64,000 nt of DNA from Notospermus geniculatus (lineage: Eukaryota > Nemertea > Pilidiophora > Heteronemertea > Lineidae), in assembly GCA_002633025.1 (NCBI GenBank), contig NMRB01000851.1, positions 103,415 to 167,414 on the forward strand. The letters are read 5' to 3'. The position numbers were made by a program, and so were the translations under genes. Every line of letters begins with the position of its first letter. Positions within the stretch are counted from its first letter, which is position 1. The notes under the pieces were generated by a model. It searched no databases. It saw only the letters and a list, made by a program, of their open reading frames with translations, and was not told the origin of the DNA. Below are positions 1-11,855 of the stretch, piece by piece.

Positions 1-195
1 ATCTCTTATTTGAACCTTGTTGATTTTGCCAAAGGATGTCCTCAGTACCCCAGCTACATCCAGGGTTGCTCATCTTGCCTTCACGGCGGGGCCGAATCAT
101 CTCCTTCACATAGGTGACCTCCTACCATTTGCTCAACTTATTCTATTCCTACACCAGTGATCTATGTTTATGGATTGTGTTCAACGTGGGAATAG

Positions 196-331
196 ATGAT
201 TGAGGATATCGATATTGAGCTGACAAGGCTGGGCTCCACCGAGAATTTCCTCGATTATGGGAGTCTTCGGCAGCCTCCGTCCCCCAGCAAGTGGACGAAG
301 AAATGTAACGATGAGCTCCACCTGGCTACAG
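196..331 (+). CDS. Putative first coding exon of the SLC4A11-like gene
   Basis: An ATG at 196 opens 45 codons plus one base, ending at a GT donor (GTAATG). An in-frame TAG sits directly before the ATG, so the exon either starts here or begins at a weak ATAG acceptor. It ends in phase 1. The next exon that needs one leading base is at 17342, and joining them gives an acidic stretch (DDGDEV) leading into the recognisable SLC4A11 cytoplasmic domain. The peptide (MIEDIDIELTRLGSTENF at its start) is not itself diagnostic. Linking it implies an intron of about 17 kb, while the other introns of the gene are about 130-1,700 bp. It could instead belong to another gene. Confidence 0.45.
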
Positions 332-798
332 GTAATGTTTGTATGTTGTTGGACGAGTGATGTTATGTTTATTGGTGATCATAAATATTGATGTCTGGTG
401 GTCAGGAAGAGTTTGTAGATCAATGAAGGATTCTACTGAAACAAGATCAATTGATCAGCAGTATTTTTGCCAGAATGGCATAGTTCAACATTCACATCTT
501 GAAATACCGGTAAGCTATGGCCATTTTCCAAAACACCCTTACTGGCCCTCTAAAATGATTCTTGTCCAAGGTCATGGATGGCCAACTTCAGCTGACCCAG
601 TTCATTATTACATCAATCAAATGAAGGCACACAATAGGCCTAGGGTCAGCCAGCCATGGCCCTGGACACTTTAGAGGGCCAGTAAGGGTGTTTTAGTAAA
701 TGGCCACAGCTTATTTCAAGCCCTGCCATTCATCTTTGAGGTTGTAGGTTCAATTCCTTGTCAAGGAATCCTCCCAGAGCTCCAGTTTCCTTCTGCAT

Positions 799-951
799 NC
801 ATTTCCGACCGGTACCCATTTATACACCTGGGTGGAGAGAGGCCAGTAAGGCAAAGAGACTTGCCCAAAGTCTCACGCCAGCAGCGGGATTCGAACCCGG
901 GATCCTCTGACCGCTAGTCGGAGGCCCGAACCACTACACCACCGTGGCTCC
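799..951 (-). repeat. tRNA-derived SINE
   Basis: Read on the minus strand, the element begins with a tRNA-like head: an A-box-like GTGGTGTAGTGG followed by the B box GGTTCGAATCC. A non-tRNA tail then runs towards 799, where it is cut by a single N. The head resembles a tRNA, but the long tail makes it a SINE, not a tRNA gene. A degenerate relative lies at 38226-38330 inside CDKAL1. Confidence 0.75.
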
Positions 952-2403
952 ATGATGGTTGTTAGTGCTGAAAGAGAATGAGGCACTGGTCATCGGCAGT
1001 TGAGAAGGATTAGCCATAAATGTACCAGTACAGAACGACATAGTGCTTGCTAACTCTCCTCTCATGAAATGCAGTCACGATAATTTCACGTGCAATTCTC
1101 CGTCGTTATTAGAGGCTTCCTCACCCGTCAGCAGGAAGGAACCATTCATTTCAATATTTCTCATGAAATCCAATATCGCGATGAAAGCCAACATACCAAA
1201 TCTATAAAACCGTGGCGTTGATCAAGAATGATTGTCAACCGTTTCCCTATCACGCGGACTGATTACGTCCCATGACTGTTGCCGCGTTCAGTCTCGAGGT
1301 GATAGCTACATCTCGGTCCATCACATCCTCAAACTCTCTAAGTGGATTGTCCGATGTTTTTCCTGTGTGTCGGTTAGGACGGGATCGATGTGAACGTCTG
1401 GATCAATCTTACCAGATCAATGTGGTTGTTCCTGGCCTTATTTTAACGAGAATAGTGTTTCTTGCCAAGCATATTGCTTTTTTGTGATTGATGCTTTCTT
1501 TTGTGCCGTCCCCAGTGTGCAACTTTTAATGAGCAACACACTTCAGTTTTTTCCCTTTTCAAACTTGATGACTGATGCATACTCTATTGATCGTGTGAAT
1601 CCTAGTATATATCAAGGTTTATTTATAATCGGCTTTGCCAGGCCATTAATTTATCTATCTATTAGGCGAGAAATCACTAATTGTCCAACTTTTGTCTCTA
1701 GGTTGATGAGTTGGCTTCAAGGGCCGAGAGGTCTCAAGTTAGAATGTCAAGGTTGTCCTTTTGGTGCGGGACCACCCAGTGCGAGGTGCTTCATGACATC
1801 ATATTCTTGAAGCGGTCAGTTCTAACTCCTACTCAGATTTGCCGCTTGTAGACAACCCAACAGTCAAGAAATCTGCAGGGGGAGATGCACAGGATCAGTT
1901 TCGGGGGGTGGGGGGTGGGTGCAGGTACAGCTCTCTCTGAATGGGACTGCAAACTGGTTTGATTGCAACTTGATAGTCAGAAGCTTGCATATGCAACATT
2001 CAGGCAAAATCATAGCTTTGAGATTTGTGATTTGATATGACCTGTATGTATTCCCCAGAAAGCTGACCTCCTATGGAGGTGTAATAGCATCAGGTTCTCC
2101 CTCCTCCCCTGAGTCCACCATGTTCCTATCAATTAAAGCTACTGCGGTGTTACTCATGTGGACAATCGCTCCACCCTTTTGTGATTATTACAGCGGTGAA
2201 AGTATTGGACCATTTAGCATCGTCACATTCTACGTGTGGATGCATCTGAGAATGTGGACGAAGTGAGCATGCTTTCGGTTTAATAACGTTAGCAAGGATG
2301 TTTGGATGGCCTTTATCCATTGAACCTTATGTGGTGTTACTCGACTGGACAATTGCTCCACCCTTCCTTGCATCCTGAGAAACTTGGGTCATTTACAGTC
2401 TTA

Positions 2404-2576
2404 AGCTAAAGACACATAGACGGTTCATGCTGCGGTGCGGCAACGGTATAGGGGTGTTTTTAGAGTCGACTGACCCGGCTGAATGATGAGTCGAGCAGCA
2501 TTGGGTCAGTCAACTTTAAAAACACCCCTACCATTGCCGCACCGCAGCACGAATTGCGTGTATCTGTTTTTGGCTT
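2404..2576. repeat. Hairpin MITE-like element
   Basis: The two halves are inverted copies. The core arm GCTGCGGTGCGGCAAC and the following GGGGTGTTTTTA.AGT reappear reversed at the other end, with imperfect outer arms as well. It looks like a short non-autonomous foldback element and appears to interrupt an older direct repeat (units near 2140 and 2330). Confidence 0.7.
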
Positions 2577-3389
2577 TACCCGCCCTCCTTTAATCAAAAC
2601 AAGTGCAAGGAGGGGAGCAGTTCTGAAGACCCTGGGTGCGAGGATGCCTTTCATGGTGAGCTGTAGTCACTACAAGTGTGAAAGTATTGCACCATAGCAT
2701 TGACACCATTGTCACATACTGCGTGTGTTCAGAATGAAGACGAAGTGAGCATAGATGCAGCAAGCCCTCTGTTGCTTGTCAATTTCATCTTCTCAGTTGA
2801 TACTTCTTTAATGAAGAAAACGTGACGTGGGCGACTCCACATCTCTTTGTCAATTCCTGAAGATCTGCAACTCTTGAATTAGAATTAAGAGATGAACAGT
2901 GAGATGTCTGGAGTCTGACTCATAATGTATGATATCAATATCTATAAATTTATACATGTCAAATTCACACCGTGGCTTCATCCTGTCAAAATCACTTGTC
3001 TAAACCACCGTTCAAACTCTTTGTAACCATGGTGATGATTACACACACAACTTATCCAAGAATTTCAACAACTCTCTTATTTTCTTGCTGGTAATTATTG
3101 TGTCTCTCTGAGTGGAAGTTGTCTGTTTCTCTCACGCTGCAATTTACATCTCAGGTGAGCTGACATTTTGTCCCATTTCGTTCAACTGGGTCGTTCATTC
3201 ACTCACCTCTACTGCTGATTGGCTGCTGCCTGAGCCTTGCCTGATTAAACCCTCTTTATTCACAATACCCTGCTGATCGAAGATTTGGGTGTCAAATATC
3301 AAATTATAACTCTGTAAGTGTAGTGGTTGATTTGTAATACTGTGTTGGAGGAAACCAAAGCCTTTAGGTGAATCCTGCCCCAGCAAAGT

Positions 3390-3549
3390 GAGCTGTCCTC
3401 ACTGCAACATCAGACATGTAGGAGGAAGTCAGAGCCTTCCAGGGAAATGGCCTCATCCAAGGGAACTGTCCTCACTACAACATCAGACATGTAGGAGGAA
3501 GTCTGAGCCTTCCAGGAAAATGGCCCCATCCAAGGGAACTGTCCTCACT
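3390..3549. repeat. Direct repeat, about 74-bp unit, 2.2 copies
   Basis: The unit starts GA(G/A)CTGTCCTCACT and includes ACATGTAGGAGGAAGTC. Two near-identical full copies are followed by a third that breaks off after about 12 bp. No coding role is visible. Confidence 0.75.
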
Positions 3550-4443
3550 GTTTCTTAAGGAGTTGCTGCGGCCAGGAATCGAACTCATAGATGACAGATA
3601 TTGATGCCTCCTTTCTGCCAATATCACCAATATAATGAGATATGCAGTCCACAGTAAACGAGATATCCTCAAGTCCATATTGACGAACTTATCATTCAAT
3701 TAGATTCAGCAAACACAATTTGAATATGAGTTGTGACGCAGACAGTCTATCTTTAATAGTGATATTGGCTAATCAGGAATCAATCAAACTAATTATAATC
3801 TCATATTCATCTCCGCCAGGAAGGTGTCGTGTTCCCCGACGATTTCGTGGTACAAGGCGATTGGGTGACTGTGCTGATGGTCTAGTTACAACGTTCTGAC
3901 CTTTAAATGACACGCAGGGAGAAGTCCTTAATTGGGATGACAATATGCGAAGTATGGTTGCATAATATCATTATACGTAATCCTGAATACGGACGGACCA
4001 AGCCCCCTGATGGTGATTCCGGTAGGAGAAATATCCAATGAAACGTACTGTCTGCTCATGTCTGGAACACAAGGAGTTAATGACCGCCTCAGTCTCTTTT
4101 TCTCATGTTTCCGTAACACCAACCTTCTCCTGGCATATCACTGGACGTCCTCCCTGACAAGGTCTTCTAGCCGGTTCCCATGTGATGTGGGACATGCCAT
4201 ATTGAATGTCATATTCCCTCATAAAAAGAGGGGCTACTATCCATCATAGTCAGGAAGGTAGAAGTTGTCACGTTGAGCTCATTATTCTTGAATAAATCAC
4301 ATTGCACTGGTAATGCTTCACTCAGACGAATGTTATTCCCTGAAGGGTCGGCTACATTGGTTCTGTATTGCTGACTTGGTCTCTGTGTGCAAGTTCACAG
4401 ATGGATCTGGTATCTTAGTGCAAATGGGTCCAGAGAGAGAGAG

Positions 4444-4569
4444 AGATCTGATTTCAGACTGCAGATGGGCCCAGAGATAGATCTGATGTCAGACTGCAGA
4501 TGGATCCAGAGCTAGATCTGACGTCAGACTGCAGATGGGCCCAGAGATAGATCTGATGTCAGACTGCAG
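4444..4569. repeat. 35-bp tandem repeat, about 3.6 copies
   Basis: The unit starts AGATCTGATGTCAGACTGCA and continues with GATGGGCCCAGAGAT. Copies differ by a few bases. It is preceded by a short GA microsatellite. Confidence 0.8.
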
Positions 4570-6510
4570 ACTCTTGTATGAAGAGGGCCACATTTGTGAG
4601 AAAAAAACCCAGCCTATAATATGATTTCAGTTTCTTGATTTTATCACCACCTCCAACATTTTTTTCTGACGAACAGCACTTCATCCCTGGTCAGCAGCCA
4701 TTACCATAATGTGCCTGTGGTTCATTTCCATATAATGAGATTATTCTGGGACATCATGGTCGGATTGAATGTGACGTTCACATGTGGCTGAGTGGCTGTT
4801 TTTTACCCACCTCCCATGTGGGCAAAAAAAGTGTTGTACAAGTCGTTCATACTAGGAGAGTGTTCTTCATATTCAGAAGTTTCCAGTTGAGTTGTTTGGC
4901 GGGTGATTTACTCCTGTAAATCATTCCTAACTTGTCTCATTGAGTCATTAAATATTTCCTCTTGATTGGTGACCATTGGAGTTTTGTCCTTCTCTCCTTG
5001 ACAACACCGAATCTAGGAATATCCAGCCATTAGGGTATGCAAACTAACTGAGCTCATGAGAATGCCAGTAACTCCTCAAGGCATTCAAGTGTGGAGCATT
5101 TCCTAGTTGTAGAATTTGAATGAGGTGTTCAGCTCCTTGTATACCACATCGATATCATCAGTCCATCAGTTCTGACTATGCTCTATATATCACTGTCTAT
5201 CGTTTTGTAAGTCGGTGGCAGAGCTGCGGAGGATGTAACAACGATTCCCAGCCTCACCTGTGACATTTCTGCTTGTTGCGTGATTGACTCGCCTGTCTGC
5301 CAAAGTGGATGTGAAAAACGTGTCCCCATTTGCTATTCATGTGATTTCCTCCTGGATGTCCCACGATAGCTGTTAATTATCAATATATTCGTGGGGAGTC
5401 ACTTGTCAATTCTAGATCATAAAGTGTAAAAAAATCTGGACGACTGTGATGCATCAGACAGGTCGAGACGGTCCTCATCAACATTCCTTCATGATCGATT
5501 CCGTCATGTGGAGAAAATTGAATCCACCCAGGAAGCAAAATCTTGCAAAATGTGTTAGACACAGCCAAAATGGCTGATTGGAGGTTTTATGGCACAATGA
5601 AGGAAATTGTTTCACTGACCTAGACTGTGGTTATGATATGAAATAAGTCAAAACCAAACAATACTTAGTCAAGTTTTGATCCTGACGTGCAGAACTGTCG
5701 CCACAGAAGACTGGCCACCCCCAGGCGTGAATCAACATGGTCGCCTATTGGGCCTGGATACACATGATACATAATTACGTCAACCAACATCGCTCTTGAT
5801 TATGCAGGTCCATGATTTGTTATGGTTGAGTGGACAGTCAGCTTTTAGTGTCGATATGCTGTTCAGTCTTGGAATTGATGATTGGTATTGTTGACAGCAG
5901 AGCCTGCTGAAAGATTGTCATCTGCAGACGGTAATGTACCCTCCTGATGGGCATTAGGCCTAACATGTCTACTTTGTCTTGTTCCTGCTCACTCACTACA
6001 ATCTAAATTTACCATTTGATAAAAAAATTGGATGATATTGGTGGTGCTGAACGAGTCACGATTATTGCACAACATTTGACCATCTCTCCTGGTTTTCCTC
6101 CTTCTTATAACAAGGGCTTCCTAAAAACACTTGTGTTCGTCATCTCTTGTTGCTTTGATTAAGGCGAACCTGCCCATCAACGAGGCTAGTGGGGCATTAC
6201 TTTGTTTGATCAGAACCTGAGCGGTATGGCGGCATTGTCTCAAATAAGCTGTATTTTGTATCGAGGATCACGATTGATGGTTGGATCGTCTTTTCGATGA
6301 AAGGTTGTCATGGAATGTGAATCTGCCGTTATCTTAACGAGACAGACATCTCGCTCAGATCTTTCACTCTCTGACCTTGAGAACTTATGGCCTTGACCTA
6401 GATCTTTCTGAGGGTCATAGGTCTTGGCTTGGAATGTATTTCACTAGTTGGTGGAAAGTGTTGTCTTCATATGTATCGCCATCACTTTCTAACAAAAACT
6501 GAAATCTGGA

Positions 6511-6637
6511 GAGGCCTTGACCTATATCTTCAGAAGAGAATGGGACCTTGACCTAGATCCTCTGAAGAGAATGGGACCTTGACCTAGATCTTCTGAAGAA
6601 ATGGGCCCTTGACCTTGATCGAGACCTTCTTAAGAGA
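6511..6637. repeat. 31-bp tandem repeat carrying TTGACCT motifs
   Basis: About 3.5 units built on GGGACCTTGACCTAGATC followed by (T/C)TCTGAAGAGAAT. Each unit carries CCTTGACC, the reverse of an AGGTCA nuclear-receptor half-site. Similar motifs lie just outside the array. Confidence 0.7.
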
Positions 6638-7632
6638 ATCAGCAAAACTTCAGCTCAGTTATATACAATGCATAACGTTGACCACAATGTACAGAAGATA
6701 TTTCATCTTGTGTTGCCGTAGACACTGACCTTGATTTTGTCAATCTAGGTCTACAGGTTAATGCAGAGGGGAACTCTGATTTCAAACCATTCAGTCTCTC
6801 ACTTGGAACATAATACGCCAGGCTCGTCGGGTATACCAGAGAAAGATTGCCACAAGCAATCTGAAAACCTAATGGGAGATTTCCCAAGTGATAATGCATC
6901 CTCTCTTGATCATTTTCAGTGCCAGGCAAGGAGGAGACAGTTCTTGTCTGTTGGGGCCATATCAATTGTGCAGTTTTCACAGATGGGGTACTCCATCCAG
7001 AAAGAAGTGTTCAGTGTTCAGCCGTGAACCTGTTCAGCACTCAAAGTTAATCCTGCATTGACATGGTACTTTGACACCTTTGACACATACTGCTGTCCAG
7101 CATTCTCAGGATTGAACGACTTTTGTTTGGGACACCCTGTATGTCAGCTGTTAGGCCTCAGCGCCTACTCATTCCACGGTCGTGTGCGCAGAAAAGTTAA
7201 CAAAAAAAGGACATATATTAAAAAAAATAATTCGTTGTCCTGCCAGTTTAATATCTTGGTTTCTGCAGCTTCTTGTTAATTGATGCCGTCAAATCGAAGC
7301 ACGTCGACCTGTCAAATTGATTGGCGGTTATTTCGCAGTCTGTCCAAATGAGAAATTGATCAGGCGGAATATAAACAAGTAAGCTGTCAATGATAATCCA
7401 GGCCTCAAGTTCAATTGTTGAAGACTCACTAGCGTGTTGCAGAGGTTTGCAGACTTTGATGAGGGAGACAGAAAAATGAATCAATCCAAAATGTGGGCCT
7501 TCTTGGAGTTTTCTCATGTTGGCTGTCAATGGGCAATTCAACATTGTTGGTTTTGATGTGGTTTACGCTGAGACCAATGACACAGGCAACTGCCCATAGC
7601 TTTCTATGGTTAAGTTGCGTAGCTACATGTAG

Positions 7633-7903
7633 CAGCACACGTCACCACTTTCATCGCTCATACAGGCAATTTTCGTGGTCGGCAACTTTTGTGGTGGTTG
7701 CCGGTTTACAGCAGACATCACCACTCAGCGGTCTCGTGTGCTGCTGATGGCCACGCATCACCACAACTGGCAACTACGAGCAATTTTCGTGGTGAGAAAT
7801 CAAACCGGTTTGATTTTCAGCAACTTTGAGTGGTCGTTGCCGGCCACAGCACTCTTGGCCACTTTTGTGCCTGTTTGAGCAACAAAAGTGGTGACGTGTG
7901 CTG
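7633..7903. repeat. MITE-like element with inverted termini
   Basis: The left end CAGCACACGTCACCACTTT is mirrored by the right end, which reads CAGCACACGTCACCACTTTT on the opposite strand; similarity continues for about 40 bp. The internal sequence is rich in further short inverted pieces (GTGGT/ACCAC). No protein is encoded. Confidence 0.75.
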
Positions 7904-9742
7904 GAAAACTGTCATGTGGAGTGGCCTTGTACAGGGCTTCTGCATTTGAGAGAAAACCCTGGACAGTTTGCTGCTATCATTCTCACGAGAGCAAATAAGA
8001 TGATGATTTCTGTCTCATGGAGATCCTACTTAAAAGTCTAACCCTCTAAGAAGACTCTCTAAACGGAGTTTGGGAGTTAGTTTGGCTCTCAGGGCTCACA
8101 GCAGCAACGCCAAGGGGGAGCTGTTTTGAGTTTGATTCAATTAAATGGTAAGAGTCTCTAACCATGTGATTTGTATGCCAGTGATGTTCTCAGCGAGGAT
8201 CAAGTCACGTCACTATCAATGTTTCCTACACCTAAAAGGAAATTAAAAGATGTGTATTCGGTTAATGGAATCTTTTAGTCGGCGGCGGGTAGATCTGTGG
8301 GGGAGCTCAAGGCTGGTGTCATAATGTTGTTGGTAGGTGTCTTCTGCCATCAGTAAATTCAATATTTGAATTGCTTGAATGGAATTATTTAGCAAATCAA
8401 GGTAAATACTGAGCCAGCTCGCTGCCGAGGACCTGAAATCTCATTTAGTGTGATTGCTGACAGTGGTTTAATACTCCTGCACAGCCAACTAACTGACTTC
8501 ATAATAGAGAGCAAAATGCACTCTTGCTTGAACCTGGCTATCTTCTTGGCTGGAGCGTCTTCCACTCACTTGGATTAGAATCCCTTCACCGTCACTCAGA
8601 AAATGAACCACAGAATCCGATAATGCAGTCCTCACCGATGCTGGCGTCCTTAGAAATGGTTTATCACCTTGTCCGTATGGCCAGTCACACCCCTACAAGG
8701 TGACCCTCCATCCGGGGTCTGCTGGAGAGGTCTGCTAAGGAATACTATATGAGTGTCACAGGATCGGCCGTGATTTCCATCCAACACAAAAATATGTTAA
8801 CCCTTGTAGTGTCTTGCTGGAGCTAGGAGTGTAAATGAGGTGTATAGGAGGTCTGTAGGCCGATGGTACCCGGTGATGCCTCTGGCTGTTCTTCCAGTCT
8901 TCAGTCCAAGTTCATTATCTGAAGGTTTGAATGTGAAAATGCCACTCTCTAGTTCAGCATCTCTTACAGCCAATGAACTGCAAGTAATGCAAGCCGTTTT
9001 ATTAAAAAAGTCGAGTATGCCAATAAAACATGAGCTGATTTGAATCTCTGTCACGGTAATCTTGAGAGTTGCCACCCTCGGGCTGTGTTCTTGACGCTGT
9101 TCCTAGCAGGGTACCTCCATGTGTTCCAACCAATCAGAATGTAATATGGCTAATGACGACTTGTACTTGGATGTTTCTCAAGCTCGTTACCTCTGGGCGA
9201 TGGATCTACTTCCTGTCGCAGCGACAGGATGTCGGTTCTGAACAAAAAAGATTCCTACCATTTGGAGCTAGCTCATTATATTCCTATGTTCTGCTGCAAC
9301 ATATTTGAGAGAAAAAAAATGCTAATTTCTGTTGATGTTTTGTTAATTTCCTGTCTAAAAAATCTGTTTCTATAAAAGTTGAAATTGGATATCTCTTTCA
9401 CTGGTGGCCATGTTCTGGTTGATGGATTGTAGGTTCGTTTTTTTAACAGGTGGGACTTGATGTTCTCACTCCTTGTGGGCGGAGGCTAAGATTTGACCAG
9501 CGTCTTTCAGAAATAGCCGAAATCAAACCGGACACGTGTACCTCCTGATGGCTGAACAGGAAACCAAACATTGTTCCACAGTGACTCCTCAAAGCTTATC
9601 TAACAGGATCCTTGCAAGATCTCTATCATGTGTTGGTGTGATTTCACCTTGCCATCATGTAGTACAGGTGTATACAGAAGCAGAAAGGAGGAAGGGTCGG
9701 TTGTTCGAAATCTTGACCAACAGCTAGGAGGTACCTTTCTCA

Positions 9743-9946
9743 ACCATGTCACTTCCCCAGTATGTCCTCTAGAGTGTGGGCCACCCTGAGATGGCTTGTC
9801 CCAGTGAGTTACCATGTCACTTCCCCAGTATGTCCTCTAGAGTGTGGGCCACCCTGAGATGGCTTGTCCCAGTGAGTTACCATGTCACTTCCCCAGTATG
9901 TCCTCTAGAGTGTGGGCCACCCTGAGATGGCTTGTCCCAGTGAGGT
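9743..9946. repeat. 68-bp tandem repeat, three copies
   Basis: Three units of 68 bp start at 9743, 9811 and 9879, each beginning ACCATGTCACTTCCCCAGTA. They are identical apart from the last bases of the third, so the expansion is recent or was recently homogenised. Confidence 0.9.
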
Positions 9947-11639
9947 ACCAAGTTACAGAAAGATCAACCTGTCTGATGAGCTATGTACTTTAACTTCCAC
10001 AAAAAGAGTCCCTAAAAGTCATCTTTTCTGATCCAGGCAATTACCACTTTGATAAACCCTGGAAGATGAGGCCGACCAACTTTATCACACGTTCAGCGAG
10101 GGATATTGGCATCATCAGAGAATGACACTTGAAAAATCGGCACAATTTTGTTCTTTATGATGGTTAGACCTTGTTTGAAGCAATATGCCATCCATCTTTC
10201 TATAGGCTGTGTTGAGTAGGTTGAAGATTAATCTGAGTGGAATTAAAAACCGAATGCTTCATTGATCACGCATGTTAACTTCCTTGATGCTTCTGATGGC
10301 TGGTTTGAAGTTGGTGGTGGTGTCGTTTGAACGAGAAGAAAACTGAAACTTGACATATCAACATATCATCTCCATATTTACTCAGAGTATGCCTCAGAAC
10401 AACTGCTAACTTTACCTCCATCGAAGGCGGTCGAGATCTCCTCCTTTTTGCTCAGCCAAATAATCCTGCTGATTCAAATTAGCATCTTTTAGATCTTGTT
10501 TATCGCAGCAAATCGTACAACTTTCTGATGAGCGAGTCGTTTTTCTGGCGTAGACACATCAAAGTGAGATTTGGGATCACAACACCAAATTTCATTCTTG
10601 AGATGATTGAGACTTCAACACTGCTGACGGCAGACCAGGCGTTTTGATTTGATCCGATTAAAACAATTCCAGGCTCAGATGAGAAGGATGGCAAGCCATT
10701 CAACCGACGTAATGCCTCTGATCCCACTTGGAGTGAGGGGCGTTTTGTCTCATTCTGGTCCTTTTGCCCCAATATTTCCGGATAAAACGCAATCGGACTG
10801 GACCTGTGTGCTGACAGACGCTCAGTTCAAATGGTCGACTAGGAATTCCATTTCTACCTTATTTTCCTCTCTTCACACTCAATTATATCATGAATATCCA
10901 CTTCTCCATTCCCATTAGTCGATTGCTACGGTGTTGCCAGGGGCTTCCCTGAGAGCAATGCATAACACGGGGGTCAATTTTGCAAATTCCTCTTCCCCGA
11001 GGACTTATATAGTGCAATGATGATATGAATATATTCATTCTCCACAATTCTATCACATAAGAATTGCCTTCTATAAGCAAGTCACAGGAACCTTTAAACA
11101 GCTGATAACGGCTTTAAAAAAAGATGTACTTTTAGACATTCTTGTTGCATTCTTATAACTTGGAACTGCGAATCTTTTTTATCGCAAATGAGCATCCGTT
11201 GGGTGACCTTTCCATCTGACAATGAGGCTGATTATTGTGTCCCCACTAGTCATTATTCCGTCCCGACCCTCTGGCATATCCGATACAGCCTGTTTTACTG
11301 CCGGCCCTCCTCAAACCCAAATTGCTCCGACGTTGTCATTCGGTGGAAAGGGAAGGAGGAAAATTAGTGTCAGTTGGTAAGAGCATGTTGAACGGCAGGT
11401 GAACCCATTCTGCTGGTCATTCAGGATGTGCCGGGGGCATTTCCATCCTCAACCCACCTGTATGGGTCTGATGGCTAGCACTCAGTCATATATGTCTACA
11501 CTGTAGACTCAGTCTGGCGTGTCACGTCTGATGGCAAAAATCTTTGCCCACCTTTTATCAGCTGAAATGTCTCCTTCCTTGGTCTATGAGCCAACCTGTG
11601 CACATGTTTTATAAACTAGGCCTACTGGTAGTGACCACG

Positions 11640-11850
11640 TTAAAGGAGCACGGTATACCATCTCTAATGGGTAATTTGACTGCCGACGTTGAGGGAGCCA
11701 CCTAGCGGCAGCAACACGAACTGCAAAAAACCATTACAAAATCAGATCCATTCGCCGACACGCAGTTAGTCCCTTGGGTTGGAGAGTGGCGCGCACGGCG
11801 ATGGTGGTGCCGGCTGTCAAGAAAAAGTGACAATACCGCACTCCTTTGAA
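11640..11850. repeat. TTAA-type MITE, copy 1
   Basis: The element begins TTAAAGGAGCACGGTAT and ends with the inverted form, CAATACCG.ACTCCTTTGAA, with one base changed in the right TTAA. Its interior (GACTGCCGACGT.GAGGGAGC) matches the copy at 24786-24997. TTAA ends suggest mobilisation by a piggyBac-like transposase; that link is inference. Confidence 0.8.
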
Positions 11851-11855
11851 ACAGT

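Noticed and set aside
899-951. A tRNA gene on the minus strand with A and B boxes
   Set aside because: The head is tRNA-like but is followed by a long non-tRNA tail, and a degenerate relative exists at 38226. This is the structure of a SINE.
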